A stretch of 64,000 nt of DNA from Labilithrix sp. (GCA_019637155.1 JAHBWE010000018.1:62001-126000); one strand, 5' to 3'; positions 51,766-60,721 are shown, counted from the first letter of the stretch. A program made the numbers and translations. Notes: a model not told the origin generated them from the letters alone.

Positions 51766-52467
51766 GTGACCTTGGAGGGCGGACAGGAATCTCTGCGCGA
51801 GCCCGAGCTCGAGCTCTCGCGGACGCTCATCGAGCAGTACGCGCGTCCCTTCGTCCAGGGCGACATCCTCTTCCGCGAAGGCGAGCCCGCCACCCACGCG
51901 TACCTCCTCCATCAGGGCCGGGTGCGGCTCCTGAAGCGGGTGCGGATGGTGGAGCGCAGCGTCTCGGTCCTCCGCCCCGGCGATCTCTTCGGCGAGGGCG
52001 CGCTCGGCGACGGCTCCGTGCGCCCCTCCACCGCGGTGGCGCTGGCGGACGGCCTCATGCTCGCCCTCGATCGCGCGGCGCTCCGCTCCGTCGTCGAGCG
52101 CTACCCCGAGCTCGCCGAGCGCATCCTCTCGCAGCTCGTTCGCCGCCTCCGCGACGCCGAGGACCAGATCGAGGTCCTCATGCTGCGCGACACGCAGTCC
52201 AAGGTCGTGAGCGCCCTCCTCAAGATGGCGCAGGCGCGCGGGGCCCTCGCCGAGGGCGCCGGACCGGTCGAGCTCGTGCTCTCGCCCGTCGATCTCTCGA
52301 GCCGCGTCGGCCTCGACGTCGAGACGGTGAAGCGCACCGTCCAGCGGCTGCGCGATCAGCAGTACCTCCGGATCGTGGGGGAGCGTGTCGAGATCCCGGA
52401 CGTCGAGGCGCTCCGCCGCCTCTACTCGCTCCTCGGAACGACTGAGGAATTGCGCGGCGAACGCTAG
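51766..52467 (+). CDS. Crp/Fnr-family transcriptional regulator
   Basis: Starts at GTG 51766, giving 233 residues. The N-terminal cNMP-like domain (FVQGDILFREGEPATHAYLL, HQGRVRLLKRVRMVERSVSV, RPGDLFGEGALGDGSVRPST) includes a GEGALGDGSVRPST phosphate-binding-like cassette with Arg, consistent with cyclic nucleotide binding. The C-terminal winged helix is typical (LSPVDLSSRVGLDVETVKRT, VQRLRDQQYLRIVGERVEIP). It controls unknown targets. Followed by a terminator, so it is a single-gene unit. Confidence 0.9.
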   Translation: MTLEGGQESLREPELELSRTLIEQYARPFVQGDILFREGEPATHAYLLHQGRVRLLKRVRMVERSVSVLRPGDLFGEGALGDGSVRPSTAVALADGLMLALDRAALRSVVERYPELAERILSQLVRRLRDAEDQIEVLMLRDTQSKVVSALLKMAQARGALAEGAGPVELVLSPVDLSSRVGLDVETVKRTVQRLRDQQYLRIVGERVEIPDVEALRRLYSLLGTTEELRGER

Positions 52468-52490
52468 ACGCGCCGCGTCAGAGGCGCCCC

Positions 52491-52518
52491 GCCCTCAGTG
52501 GAAAACCTGAGGGCTTTT
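52491..52518 (+). terminator. Intrinsic terminator after the Crp/Fnr gene
   Basis: GCCCTCAG (52491-52498) pairs perfectly with CTGAGGGC (52507-52514) across an 8-nt loop and is followed by TTTTG. It sits 23 bp after the regulator's stop codon and isolates it from the downstream TPR operon. Confidence 0.75.
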
Positions 52519-52545
52519 GTGCGGTTGGACGCGGACCGTTCAGGG

Positions 52546-52574
52546 TTGACGACGGAAAATAGCTCTGTTAACTC
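52546..52574 (+). promoter_or_regulatory. Candidate promoter of the TPR-rodZ-recO operon
   Basis: TTGACG (52546-52551) is followed after 17 bp by TAACTC (52569-52574) in a locally AT-rich stretch. Transcription would start about 10-15 bp before the operon's first ATG at 52596. The -35 is good, the -10 weak. Confidence 0.4.
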
Positions 52575-52595
52575 GGGCGCTCCCGTCGGACCTAC

Positions 52596-53471
52596 ATGCG
52601 CCTGCGCGACCTCTCGACCCACCGTGTTGCACCCCTCGCCGGCCTGGCGGTGATGCTCGTTGCCTGCAGCGGCAAGAGCAGCGGGCCGGAGGTGAAGAAC
52701 CCGGAGCGGCAGAGCGACGCCGAGTACGACCTCGCGCGCGACACCTTCCAGAAGGGCGAGACGCGGCAGGCGCTCGATCACGTGCAGAAGGCGGTCGCGT
52801 ACAACGAGGAGAACGATCGCGCGCATTACCTCCACGCCGTCATCCTCCTCGCGTTCTGCTCGGGACCGCGCGGCTTCGACGGCCCCGACTGCCGCCTCGC
52901 CGACATCGAGAAGGCGGCGCGCGCCGCGCTCAAGGCGAACCCGGATTTTCGCGACGCGAAGAACCTGCTCGGGCAGGTCCTCATCAACGCGAAGAAGTAC
53001 AAGGACGCGATCGCGGTCCTCGAGCCGCTGACGAAAGACCCGGCGTACGTCTTCCCGCACTACGCCTGGGGCAACCTCGGCTGGGCGCAGGTGCTGGACG
53101 GTCAGCTCGACGCGGGCATCTCGTCGCTCCGCAACTCCGTCACCGAGCCGCGCTTCTGCGTCGGCCACTACCGCCTCGGCATCGGCCTCGAGAAGAAGGG
53201 CGACGCCGCGATGGCGGAGCAGAGCTTCAGCTCGGCGATCACGGCCGACCCGCAGTGCGCGGAGCTGCAAGACGCTTGGGAGTCGCGCGCCCGTGTCCGC
53301 GTGAAGCTCGGCAAGACCGCCGAAGCCCGCGAGGACTACGAACATTGCGCCAAGATCTCGAAGGAAACAGCGACGGGCCAGACCTGCGTCCGTGAGCTCG
53401 CGAAGCTGGCGTCCGCGCCACCGTCGAGCTCGGGCGTCGTTCTCATTCCCTTCGCCAGGAGGCATACGTGA
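52596..53471 (+). CDS. TPR lipoprotein, PilF/Tgl-like
   Basis: The 291-residue protein has a lipoprotein signal with lipobox LVAC (Cys24) and four or more TPR-like helical pairs (AEYDLARDTFQKGETRQALD, HYLHAVILLAF, FRDAKNLLGQVLINAKKYKD, HYRLGIGLEKKGDAAMAEQS). Four or five Cys may form disulfides. The layout resembles PilF/Tgl-type pilotins that assemble outer-membrane secretins in myxobacterial type IV pili, but other TPR lipoproteins look alike, so the role is uncertain. First gene of a six-gene operon, overlapping the RodZ-like gene by 4 bp. Confidence 0.72.
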   Translation: MRLRDLSTHRVAPLAGLAVMLVACSGKSSGPEVKNPERQSDAEYDLARDTFQKGETRQALDHVQKAVAYNEENDRAHYLHAVILLAFCSGPRGFDGPDCRLADIEKAARAALKANPDFRDAKNLLGQVLINAKKYKDAIAVLEPLTKDPAYVFPHYAWGNLGWAQVLDGQLDAGISSLRNSVTEPRFCVGHYRLGIGLEKKGDAAMAEQSFSSAITADPQCAELQDAWESRARVRVKLGKTAEAREDYEHCAKISKETATGQTCVRELAKLASAPPSSSGVVLIPFARRHT

Positions 53472-53917
53472 GCGTTTCGGAGACGGTCGGATCGACCCTG
53501 CGGACCCAGCGCGAGAAGAAGCGCATGAGCATCGCAGAGGTATCGCGCGTCACGCGCATCCCCGTGAACACCCTCGAATCGATCGAGCAGGACCACTTCG
53601 ACGATCTCCCCGGCGAGGTCTTCGTGAAGGGCTTCTTGAAGTCCTACGCCCAGGCGGTCGGCCTCGTGTCCGACGACGTCGTCGCGCGCTACACCGCGAG
53701 CCGCCGCGTCTCGATCGTCGTGCCGCTGCCGGTCGCGTCACCGGTGCAGGCCGCGCGGGAGGGGCAGGGGCGTCGCTTCGGCGTCGCGATCGCGCTCGTG
53801 CTGCTGCTCATCCTCTTCACGCTCGCGCTCAGCATCGTGCTCAAGCCGCGCGGTCGCGACATGCCGCCGGAGCTTTCGCAGGGCGCCGCCGCGGAGGCGA
53901 CTACACTGACGGCGTGA
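53468..53917 (+). CDS. RodZ-like HTH membrane protein
   Basis: The 149-residue protein (GTG start, overlapping the previous stop) begins with an HTH_25 domain (TLRTQREKKRMSIAEVSRVT, RIPVNTLESIEQDHFDDLPG, EVFVKGFLKSYAQAVGL), the signature of the RodZ family, then a short basic segment and one membrane helix (about 105-124). The large periplasmic domain of E. coli RodZ is missing; only about 25 residues follow the helix. RodZ links MreB to the cell-shape machinery. Placement with murJ in this operon fits an envelope growth role. Confidence 0.78.
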   Translation: MSVSETVGSTLRTQREKKRMSIAEVSRVTRIPVNTLESIEQDHFDDLPGEVFVKGFLKSYAQAVGLVSDDVVARYTASRRVSIVVPLPVASPVQAAREGQGRRFGVAIALVLLLILFTLALSIVLKPRGRDMPPELSQGAAAEATTLTA

Positions 53918-54615
53918 TCCGCCGCATCGACTCGCCGGCGCTGCTCGTCCGCAGCGTGCCCTACGGCGAGTCGGACGTGATCGCGACGTTCTTCACGCGC
54001 GACGCCGGCGTCCTCGGCGCCATCGTCCGCGGCGCGCGCCGCTCGCAGAAGCGGTTCGGCGGCGCGCTCGAGCCGATCCACGAGCTTTTCATCGGGCTCG
54101 ACGACAAGGGCAAGGAGCTCTGCTTCCTCAAGGAGGCCCGGATCCAGCGCGCGCGCACGGGGATCACCGCCTCGCTCGACGCGATGGACGCCGCGGGCGA
54201 GGCGCTCCGCTGGACGCGCCACCTCTGTCCTCCGCGCACGCCCGAGCCCGCCGCGTGGCGATCGCTCGAGGTGCTCTTCGACGTCCTCGACGCGGGCGCC
54301 GATCCGCGGAGCCCGCTCGCCGTGTTCGGCCTCCGGCTCCTCACCGACATGGGCTATGCGCTCGAGCTCGATCAGTGCGTGCGCTGCGGGCGGCCGTGTC
54401 CGCCGGGGCGCTCCGCCTTCCTCGACGGCGCGCGCGGCGGCCTCGTCTGCACGGGCTGCGGCGGCGCAAGGCGTACGGTCAAGCCGGATCTCCGCGCGCT
54501 CGCGGCGCGGGCGCAGCGCGGGGAGGCCGTCGACCTCCGCCGAGACGAGGCGGACGAGCTGATCGAGATCGCCCGTGAGGCGATGGCCGCGCACGCGGGC
54601 GTGGATGCCGTGTAG
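53914..54615 (+). CDS. recO: DNA repair protein RecO
   Basis: RecO loads RecA onto SSB-coated DNA with RecR. The 233-residue protein (GTG start, overlapping the previous stop) has the N-terminal OB-fold motif DSPALLVRSVPYGESDVIAT and FTRDAGVLGAIVRGARRSQK, a helical centre and a C-terminal zinc motif CVRCGRPC...CTGC. Length fits the family. It is embedded in an envelope-related operon, as is common for recO. Confidence 0.92.
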   Translation: MIRRIDSPALLVRSVPYGESDVIATFFTRDAGVLGAIVRGARRSQKRFGGALEPIHELFIGLDDKGKELCFLKEARIQRARTGITASLDAMDAAGEALRWTRHLCPPRTPEPAAWRSLEVLFDVLDAGADPRSPLAVFGLRLLTDMGYALELDQCVRCGRPCPPGRSAFLDGARGGLVCTGCGGARRTVKPDLRALAARAQRGEAVDLRRDEADELIEIAREAMAAHAGVDAV

Positions 54616-54624
54616 AGTGTCGCC

Positions 54625-55638
54625 GTGGAGAGCGGTTTGGACGTCGCGTGCTACGGCGAGATTCTGTGGGACTTCTACGAGGCGGTGCCGAAGGACAAGG
54701 AGGCGATCAGCCGGACCTTCAAGCGTGAGATCGGGGGCGCGACCGCGAACGTCGCCGTCACGCTCGCGCGGCTCGGCCTCAAGGCGGGCGTCGTCGGCGG
54801 CATCGGCGACGAGAAGCTCGGGCAGTCGCTCGCGGCGCAGCTCGCGGAGGAGGGCGTCGACGTCTCGAGCCTGATCACGGTGAAGGCGCCGACCGGCATC
54901 GCGTTCATCACCCACAACGCGACCGGCGACGCGAGCTACATCCCGTACCGCAACGGGAGCGCGGAGCTGAAGGTCGCGCCGGCGGACATCACGCCGGCGA
55001 TGGGCAAGGCCCGCTACGCGGTGGTGTCGACGACGAGCATGATGCCGAGCCTCCGCGCGGCGACGGAGGCGTTCCTCGCGGCGGCCGAGAAGGCGAAGGC
55101 GGTCATCGTCGTCGACCTCAACGTGCGCGCGCACCTCTGGGGCGATCCCGACGAGATGCAGAAGGGCGTGAAGGAGCTCGTCGCGCGCGGCGCGTTGATC
55201 AAGGCGTCGGAGCGCGACCTGAACCAGCTCGCCGGCAAGCGCGGGCTCACGTGGCTCGACGAGAACGCGAAGCACGCGACGTGGATCCTGACCCGCGGCG
55301 AGAACGGCGCCGCGTGCGTCGGCGCGCACGGCCAGGTGAACGCGCCGACGAAGCGCGTGCGCTGCCTCGATCGCTCCGGCGCCGGCGACGCGTTCGTCGG
55401 CGGCGTCCTCGCCGTCCTCGCGAAGTCGGACGCGACGCCCGACTCCGCGGTCTGGAAGGACGGCAAGCTCTGGACGAAGGCGATGGAGATCGGCCACGTC
55501 CTCGGCGCGAAGTCGGTCGCGAAGATCGGCGCGACGACGGGCCTGACCGCGCTCGACGACGTGAAGGCGCGCCTCGACGCGGCGGCGGCGGCGGAGAGCG
55601 GGGCGCCGAAGAAGAAGGCCGCTTCGAAGAAGGGCTGA
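54625..55638 (+). CDS. PfkB-family carbohydrate kinase
   Basis: The 337-residue protein (GTG start) has the PfkB pattern: CYGEILWDFYE, IGGATANVAVTLARLGLKAG, VVGGIGDEKLGQSL, VDLNVRAHLWGD, and the C-terminal ATP/catalytic motif DRSGAGDAFVGGVLAVLA with the catalytic Asp. Closest in style to fructokinase- and 2-keto-3-deoxygluconate-kinase-type enzymes; the sugar is not certain. A Lys-rich tail (KKKAASKKG) ends it. It lies 9 bp after recO. Confidence 0.85.
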   Translation: MESGLDVACYGEILWDFYEAVPKDKEAISRTFKREIGGATANVAVTLARLGLKAGVVGGIGDEKLGQSLAAQLAEEGVDVSSLITVKAPTGIAFITHNATGDASYIPYRNGSAELKVAPADITPAMGKARYAVVSTTSMMPSLRAATEAFLAAAEKAKAVIVVDLNVRAHLWGDPDEMQKGVKELVARGALIKASERDLNQLAGKRGLTWLDENAKHATWILTRGENGAACVGAHGQVNAPTKRVRCLDRSGAGDAFVGGVLAVLAKSDATPDSAVWKDGKLWTKAMEIGHVLGAKSVAKIGATTGLTALDDVKARLDAAAAAESGAPKKKAASKKG

Positions 55639-55641
55639 GCG

Positions 55642-56001
55642 ATGGACCCGCGCGCGACAGAGTGCAAGGCGGTGCGCTCGCCGCGCGGGGCGAAGGTGAC
55701 CGAGATCGACTGGGGCGACGGCCACAAGGGCGTCTACCCGCACGAGGTGCTGCGCGGCTATTGTCCGTGCGCGGGGTGTCAGGGCCACACCGGGACGATC
55801 GCGTTCGTGCAGCCGAGCGGCGATCTCCAGACGGAGCTCGATCAGATCGACCCGGTCGGCAACTACGCCCTCCGCCTCGTCTGGTTCGACGGCCACGGCA
55901 GCGGCCTCTACTCCTACAAGTATTTGCGTGCGCTCTGCCAATGCGACGAGTGCCGTCCAGGCTCGCTCAAGGAAGAGCGAGACGAGATGCCTCGTTTGTA
56001 A
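55642..56001 (+). CDS. DUF971 (GBBH-like N-terminal) domain protein
   Basis: The 119-residue protein is a stand-alone DUF971 domain: VTEIDWGDGHKGVYPHEVLR with the family's clustered charged and aromatic residues, LVWFDGHGSGLYSYKYLR and the two CxxC-like pairs (CPCAGCQG, CQCDEC). DUF971 proteins often sit with Fe-S assembly or Mrp/NBP35 genes; the CxxC pairs suggest metal binding. It follows the PfkB gene by 3 bp. Confidence 0.82.
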   Translation: MDPRATECKAVRSPRGAKVTEIDWGDGHKGVYPHEVLRGYCPCAGCQGHTGTIAFVQPSGDLQTELDQIDPVGNYALRLVWFDGHGSGLYSYKYLRALCQCDECRPGSLKEERDEMPRL

Positions 56002-56004
56002 GCG

Positions 56005-57582
56005 ATGCCGACCTCCGCCGACGGCGAGCGCGAGCGCGCGAAGATCGTGGAGCGTGCGGGGGTGGTGGGTGCGGGGACGCTGTTGTCGCGCGTGCTCGGG
56101 TACGGGCGCGACGCCGTCATCGCGGCGCTCTTCAACACGCGGGAAACGGACACGTTCTGGGCCGCGCTGACGATCCCGAACGCGCTCCGGCAGCTCCTCG
56201 CCGAGGGCGCGGTCTCGAGCGCGGTCGTGCCGGTGCTCTCGAAGCGCCTCGCGGAGGAGGGCGACGACGCGGGGCGCGCCTTCTTCGCGCGGGCGCGCGG
56301 CGTGTCGCTCCTCGTGCTCGTCGTCGTGTCGGTGCTCGGCGTCGTGTTCGCGCGCCAGCTCGCGTGGCTGTTCGCCGGCGGCTTCGCGGCGGACCCCGCG
56401 AAGCTGGAGCTCACGGTGAACCTCACGCGCGTGATGTTCCCGTACATCTTCTTCATGGGGAGCGCCGCGCTCGGGATGGCGGCGCTGAACGCGAAGAAGC
56501 GCTTCGCGGTCGCGGCGTTCGCGCCGGCGCTCTTCAGCGTCGGGATCGTGGGCGCGGTCTTCCTCCTTCGCGGCCGCCTCGCGGAGCCGGCGATGGCGCT
56601 CGCGATCGGCGTGATGGCCGGCGGCGTGCTGCAGGTCGTCGCGCAGCTCCCGGCCCTCCGGCGGATCGGCTTCGTGCAGCGGCCGCGCCTCGACTTCGCC
56701 GATCCGCACGTCCGCGCGATGCTGAAGCGGATCCTCCCGATGACGTTCGGGCTCGGCGTCTACTACGTCGACCTCGTGCTCTCGCGCCGCTTCCTCTCCG
56801 AGCTCGGCGACGGGGCGCAGAGCTACTTCTCGTGGGCGTCGCGCCTCTGCGACCTGCCGCAAGGCATCTTCGTCATGGCGATCTCGAGCGCGAGCCTGCC
56901 GTCGCTCGCGACGTTCGCGGCGAAGGGCGAGCACGAGGAGCTCGTGAAGACGTGGGCGCAAGGGATGCGCCTCACGCTCTTCGTCGCGATCCCGTGCAGC
57001 GTCGCGCTCGTCGTCCTCGGCGAGCCGATCGTGATCCTGCTCTACGAGCGCGGCGTCTTCGACGCGCGTTCGTCGGCCGAGACCGCGCGCGCCCTCGCCT
57101 GGCAGGGCGGCGCGATCTTCACCGTCGCCGCGACGCGCCAGCTCGTCCCCGCGTTCCACGCCCTCGGCGACACGCGGACGCCGGTCATCGTGAGCGCGCT
57201 CGACCTCGTCGCGTTCGTCGCGCTCGCGTACTGGCTGAAGGGCTCGCAGGGCCACGTCGGCATCAGCATCGCGATCGCGGGCTCGAGCGCGGTGCAGATG
57301 GTGCTCCTCGCGTGGGGCCTGCGCCTGCGGCTGGGGACCCTCCGCGGCGGCGAGATCTTCGCCTCCGCCGCGCGCGTGCTCGGCGCCTCGATCCTCGCCG
57401 CCGCCGCCGCGGGCGCGCTCGCTCATCTCCTGAAGGGCACGCTCTGGCGCGGCCTGCCCGGCCTCGCGTCCTCGCTCGCCTTCGTCGCCGTCTTCGCCCT
57501 CGCGGCGTGGGCCCTCGGCGCGAAGGAGCTCACCGCCGTCGCCGCGCCGATCCGGCGTCGGCTCGCGCGCCGCCGGCGCTGA
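56005..57582 (+). CDS. murJ: Lipid II flippase MurJ/MviN
   Basis: Moves lipid II across the inner membrane for peptidoglycan assembly. The 525-residue protein has about 14 membrane helices and the MATE-like MVF pattern: GVVGAGTLLSRVLGYGRDAV at the N-terminus, FNTRETDTFWAALTIPNALR, LLAEGAVSSAVVPVLSKRLA, and NLTRVMFPYIFFMGSAALGM. Length is normal. Last gene of the operon with RodZ-like and RecO; the tail after the final helix is basic. Essential function in bacteria with a wall. Confidence 0.92.
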   Translation: MPTSADGERERAKIVERAGVVGAGTLLSRVLGYGRDAVIAALFNTRETDTFWAALTIPNALRQLLAEGAVSSAVVPVLSKRLAEEGDDAGRAFFARARGVSLLVLVVVSVLGVVFARQLAWLFAGGFAADPAKLELTVNLTRVMFPYIFFMGSAALGMAALNAKKRFAVAAFAPALFSVGIVGAVFLLRGRLAEPAMALAIGVMAGGVLQVVAQLPALRRIGFVQRPRLDFADPHVRAMLKRILPMTFGLGVYYVDLVLSRRFLSELGDGAQSYFSWASRLCDLPQGIFVMAISSASLPSLATFAAKGEHEELVKTWAQGMRLTLFVAIPCSVALVVLGEPIVILLYERGVFDARSSAETARALAWQGGAIFTVAATRQLVPAFHALGDTRTPVIVSALDLVAFVALAYWLKGSQGHVGISIAIAGSSAVQMVLLAWGLRLRLGTLRGGEIFASAARVLGASILAAAAAGALAHLLKGTLWRGLPGLASSLAFVAVFALAAWALGAKELTAVAAPIRRRLARRRR

Positions 57583-57593
57583 GCGCGCTCACG

Positions 57594-58021
57594 TCACGGC
57601 GTCGGAAAGATCTCGGCGACGTCCGTAGCGGTGAGCGCGCGCGTCAACCAGCGCTCGAGCACGACCGGATCCTTCTCGTGGGCGATGCGGTCGCGGCCCT
57701 CGAGCTTGCCCTTGTTGAGGGCATGAGCGAGGTCGATGTTGTGGAGCTTCAAGGCGTCTTCGCGCTCGCGCGCGAGGCGTGCGGCTTCCGGATCTCGAGA
57801 GAGCTCGTCGAGGGCAGCGTGTGCAGCGCTCATGGTCGGATCCTCCTCTGCCAAAGCATCCAACTCGCTGTCGGACTTCGCAAGGAGAGAGAAAGCGGCC
57901 CCAGCGGCGGAGCGCGTCGTCGTCGGGAGACGCTTCGCCGTGCGAGCCATCCTCGAGTGTGTCGATGAACGCGAGCTGAAGCACGTGGATCGCGAGCTGC
58001 TTGGAGAAGAGCCGCTTCATC
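57594..58021 (-). pseudogene. Remnant of an Rpn-type (PD-(D/E)XK) nuclease gene, frameshifted
   Basis: Minus-strand codons from 58021 read MKRLFSKQLAIHVLQLAFID and then RRWGRFL, and after a frame change near 57884-57894 continue as LLAKSDSELDALAEEDPTMS, LDELSRDPEAARLAREREDA and VLERWLTRALTATDVAEIF. This order (helix, RW.RFL, EEDP, LS.DPEA, final LERW...A..) matches the C-terminal region of Rpn/PDDEXK transposase-like nucleases. The N-terminal catalytic domain is missing. The frame change falls in a CT dinucleotide run, so loss of one CT unit would explain it. It is therefore probably a dead leftover of a mobile nuclease gene. Confidence 0.65.
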
Positions 58022-58907
58022 GGGTGGGAGATCGGCGGCGGAGGAGCGTGAGGAGCATCAGGACGAGGGCGGCGGAGCCCGCGCCCGCCGTCCCGTTCGT
58101 CGTCGAGCAGCCGTCGTTCGTGGCCGTGCCCGCGACGCGGCGGACGTGCGGATCGGACTCGTTGGTGTGGTCGAAGCAGACCGGCGCGGAGCGCGGTGAG
58201 AAGTTGCCGCCCGCGTCCACGGTCTCGACCGCCACGCAACGCCGGCCGGCGGTGAAGAGGCCGCGGGCGAGGGGACGTTCGCGGCCGTCGGCGCGGCCGA
58301 GGTTCACCGAGAGCGTCACCGAGTCGGCGGGCGCGTCGTAGACCTCGAGCAGGTGCTCGATGCGCGCGGTCGTCCGCGCCTCCTCTTCCGTCGCGCCGAC
58401 GTAGAGCGCGAGCTGCAAGAGCCGTGCGGGGGTCGCCTCGTCGCGGACGTTGTCGACGCGGAGCGCGAGGCCGTCGACGTCGCAGCGGCCCGGGGCTTCG
58501 ACGAGGTCGATCGCGACGCCTGCGATGACGGGCGCGGGCGGAGGCTCGAGATCGGGATCACCCTCGACGATGAGGTTCGTGAGGCAGCCGGTCAGCTCCG
58601 CCGAGACGAAGCGCGCGCCGAGGGCGCCCTCGCGGACGCGGAGCACGGGCAGGCAGTCGATCGCGCTCTCGCTCGCCGAGCACGCGAAGCGATCGTTGAT
58701 CTCCGACGCGAAGGTGAGCTGCTCCACACCGTGGAGGCTCCCGGCGGGGCGCAGGCGAAGGATCCCGTTCGGCGGCAGCGCGCTCACGACGTCGCATGGC
58801 TCGAGCTGGGACGGACGAAAGCCGTACGTCACCTGGCAGTCGGACGCGGCGGCGGAGCGAGGGAAGGCGAGAGCGGCGGCGAGCGCGAGGCTCGGTGCGA
58901 GCTTCAT
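58017..58907 (-). CDS. Secreted protein with MYXO-CTERM-like tail
   Basis: The 296-residue protein has a signal peptide (LALAAALAFPRSAAAS), a Cys-containing beta-rich body (seven or more Cys) and a C-terminal sorting-type tail: DGCSTTNGTAGAG with a single Cys, a hydrophobic helix (SAALVLMLLTLL) and basic RRRSPTR. That order matches the MYXO-CTERM signal used by myxobacteria for surface anchoring. The body is not assigned to a family. It lies 5 bp after the Ser/Thr kinase on the same strand, so the pair is likely cotranscribed. Confidence 0.8.
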   Translation of the reverse strand: MKLAPSLALAAALAFPRSAAASDCQVTYGFRPSQLEPCDVVSALPPNGILRLRPAGSLHGVEQLTFASEINDRFACSASESAIDCLPVLRVREGALGARFVSAELTGCLTNLIVEGDPDLEPPPAPVIAGVAIDLVEAPGRCDVDGLALRVDNVRDEATPARLLQLALYVGATEEEARTTARIEHLLEVYDAPADSVTLSVNLGRADGRERPLARGLFTAGRRCVAVETVDAGGNFSPRSAPVCFDHTNESDPHVRRVAGTATNDGCSTTNGTAGAGSAALVLMLLTLLRRRSPTR

Positions 58908-58912
58908 CGTCG

Positions 58913-60721
58913 TCAGCGTCGCGGGCGAGGTCCCGGCCGGGGGCGCGGCTTGTCATGACGCGGCGGCGGCGCGTCGCCGAACGCGATCGTGACCTCGGCG
59001 TCGCCGGGGTTCCACACCGCCTGCCCGGAGCGGCCGTCGATGCTCGTCGCCGTCACCGCGACCGCCGCGCCGCTCTCCTCGGGCGTCAGCTCGATCGCGA
59101 CGTTCTTCGCCGGCACCTCCATCTCCACCGTGCGTGACGTGAGCGCGAGGCGCGCGACGGGCGCGTTCGCGACGACCTCGAGCTGCGGAGGGAGCGGCTC
59201 GCCTTCGCCGAGCTGCGGCGTCGCCGGCGGTGTGTTGGTCGTCGTGCCGCTCGGAGTCGCCGGCGCACGAACGCTGTCGACCGGCGGCACGAACGCGGCG
59301 AGCGCGGAGGCCGAGGCCGACGCCGTCGTCTTCGCCTGCTTTTTCTCGCTCGAGCTCGAGCTCGAGCTCGAGCCCGAGCCCGCGAAGGCGATGACGAGCG
59401 CGAGCACGAGCATCAACCCCGCGAAGCCGGCCGCGCCCCCGATCACGATCGCGGGCTTCTCGCGGAAGAGCCGCTGCACGCGCTCCTTCGGCGTCTCGAT
59501 CATGGGCGGCGCGGGCGGCGGGGCCTGCTCCACCCCGGCGGGCGTCGTCGACGCGGGGCTCCATGCATCGAAGCTCGGCGGAGGCCGGCGATCGTCGACG
59601 AGCGGCGGCGGGCGCACCGGCGCGCCGAGCATCACCGCCGTCCCGCCGTCGTCCGTCATCGGCATCTCGGGGAGCGAGGGGAGCGGCGCGGTCGCGACCT
59701 CCGGTTGGCTCGGCGTGCGCGCGCCCGACCTCCGCGAGCGCGCCTCGGCGATCGCCGCCTTCCGCTCCTCGAGGATCGGGGCGACCATGTGGCGGACGAA
59801 CTCGGCGACCTCTTCGTTCGAGGCGAGGAGGTCGTACGCGGCGGCGGCGGTCCCGAGCTCGCGCGCGAACGCCTGCGCGGTCGGGGTGCGCGCGTCCACC
59901 TCGAAGCCGAGCGCGCGCGCGATCGCGTCGTCGATCTCGGGCGGCACGTTCGGCACGAGCGAGCGAATGCGCGGCGGCGGTCCCTTCACGACGTCGAGCA
60001 GCGTGCGCTCGTTCGACGGGAACAGCTTCCGCTGCGCGAAGATCTCCCACGCCATGACGCCGCCGGCCCACACGTCGCACCGGCGATCGAGGTCCTTGCC
60101 GCGCGCCTGCTCCGGCGAGGCGTAGCTGACCTTCCCCTTCATCGTGCCGGCCACGGTCACGGAGGCGCGCGAGGCGGCCTTCGCGATGCCGAAGTCCGTC
60201 AACCGCGCGATGCCGTCGGTGCCGACGAGGATGTTCTGAGGGGAGAAGTCGCGATGGACGAGGCGGAGGTGCTTGCCGTCCTCGTCACAGTGCTCGTGCG
60301 CGGCGTGGAGCCCGGCGAGCGCGTCCACGAGGATGCGAAGCCCGATCCGCGGATGGAGCTCTCGGCCATATTTCTTCGCGAGCTTGAAGAGACCGCCGAG
60401 CGAGTCGCCCGGCACGTACTCCATGACGAGGAACACGGCGCCGCCGTCGTGCTCGCCGACGTCGAGCACCGGCACGACGTTCTGGTGACGGAGGTGCGCG
60501 ACGAGCTTGGCCTCGTCGACGAGGTGCTGCGCGAACTCCGGATCGTCGCGCAGGTGATCGGCGGTGAGCTTCAGCGCGACGTAGCGGTCGAAGCCGCCGT
60601 GGCCCTCGGCGCGCGCGAGGAACACCGTCGCCATACCGCCGCGCGCGATCTGGAGGAGGATCTCGTAACGCCCGATTCGCTCGGGCATCGGTGAGCCGAA
60701 GGCCACGGATGGAATGTACAT
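58913..60721 (-). CDS. Transmembrane Ser/Thr protein kinase
   Basis: The 602-residue protein has a Hanks-type kinase (about 18-285): ARGGMATVF Gly loop, Lys51, HRDFSPQNI with the catalytic Asp, DFG and ASPEQ. A Pro-rich linker (about 330-425), one membrane helix (about 430-455), a Ser tract and an extracytoplasmic beta-rich domain of about 110 residues follow, resembling a PEGA-like fold (EMEVPAKNVAIELTPEESGA). ATG 60688 (MPERIGRYE) is an alternative start. Divergent from engB with 19 bp between starts. Confidence 0.9.
   Translation of the reverse strand: MYIPSVAFGSPMPERIGRYEILLQIARGGMATVFLARAEGHGGFDRYVALKLTADHLRDDPEFAQHLVDEAKLVAHLRHQNVVPVLDVGEHDGGAVFLVMEYVPGDSLGGLFKLAKKYGRELHPRIGLRILVDALAGLHAAHEHCDEDGKHLRLVHRDFSPQNILVGTDGIARLTDFGIAKAASRASVTVAGTMKGKVSYASPEQARGKDLDRRCDVWAGGVMAWEIFAQRKLFPSNERTLLDVVKGPPPRIRSLVPNVPPEIDDAIARALGFEVDARTPTAQAFARELGTAAAAYDLLASNEEVAEFVRHMVAPILEERKAAIAEARSRRSGARTPSQPEVATAPLPSLPEMPMTDDGGTAVMLGAPVRPPPLVDDRRPPPSFDAWSPASTTPAGVEQAPPPAPPMIETPKERVQRLFREKPAIVIGGAAGFAGLMLVLALVIAFAGSGSSSSSSSSEKKQAKTTASASASALAAFVPPVDSVRAPATPSGTTTNTPPATPQLGEGEPLPPQLEVVANAPVARLALTSRTVEMEVPAKNVAIELTPEESGAAVAVTATSIDGRSGQAVWNPGDAEVTIAFGDAPPPRHDKPRPRPGPRPRR

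Noticed and set aside
57736..58341. Plus-strand frame over the Rpn remnant and MYXO-CTERM-like gene
   Set aside because: No recognisable content; the minus-strand remnant and gene match known families.
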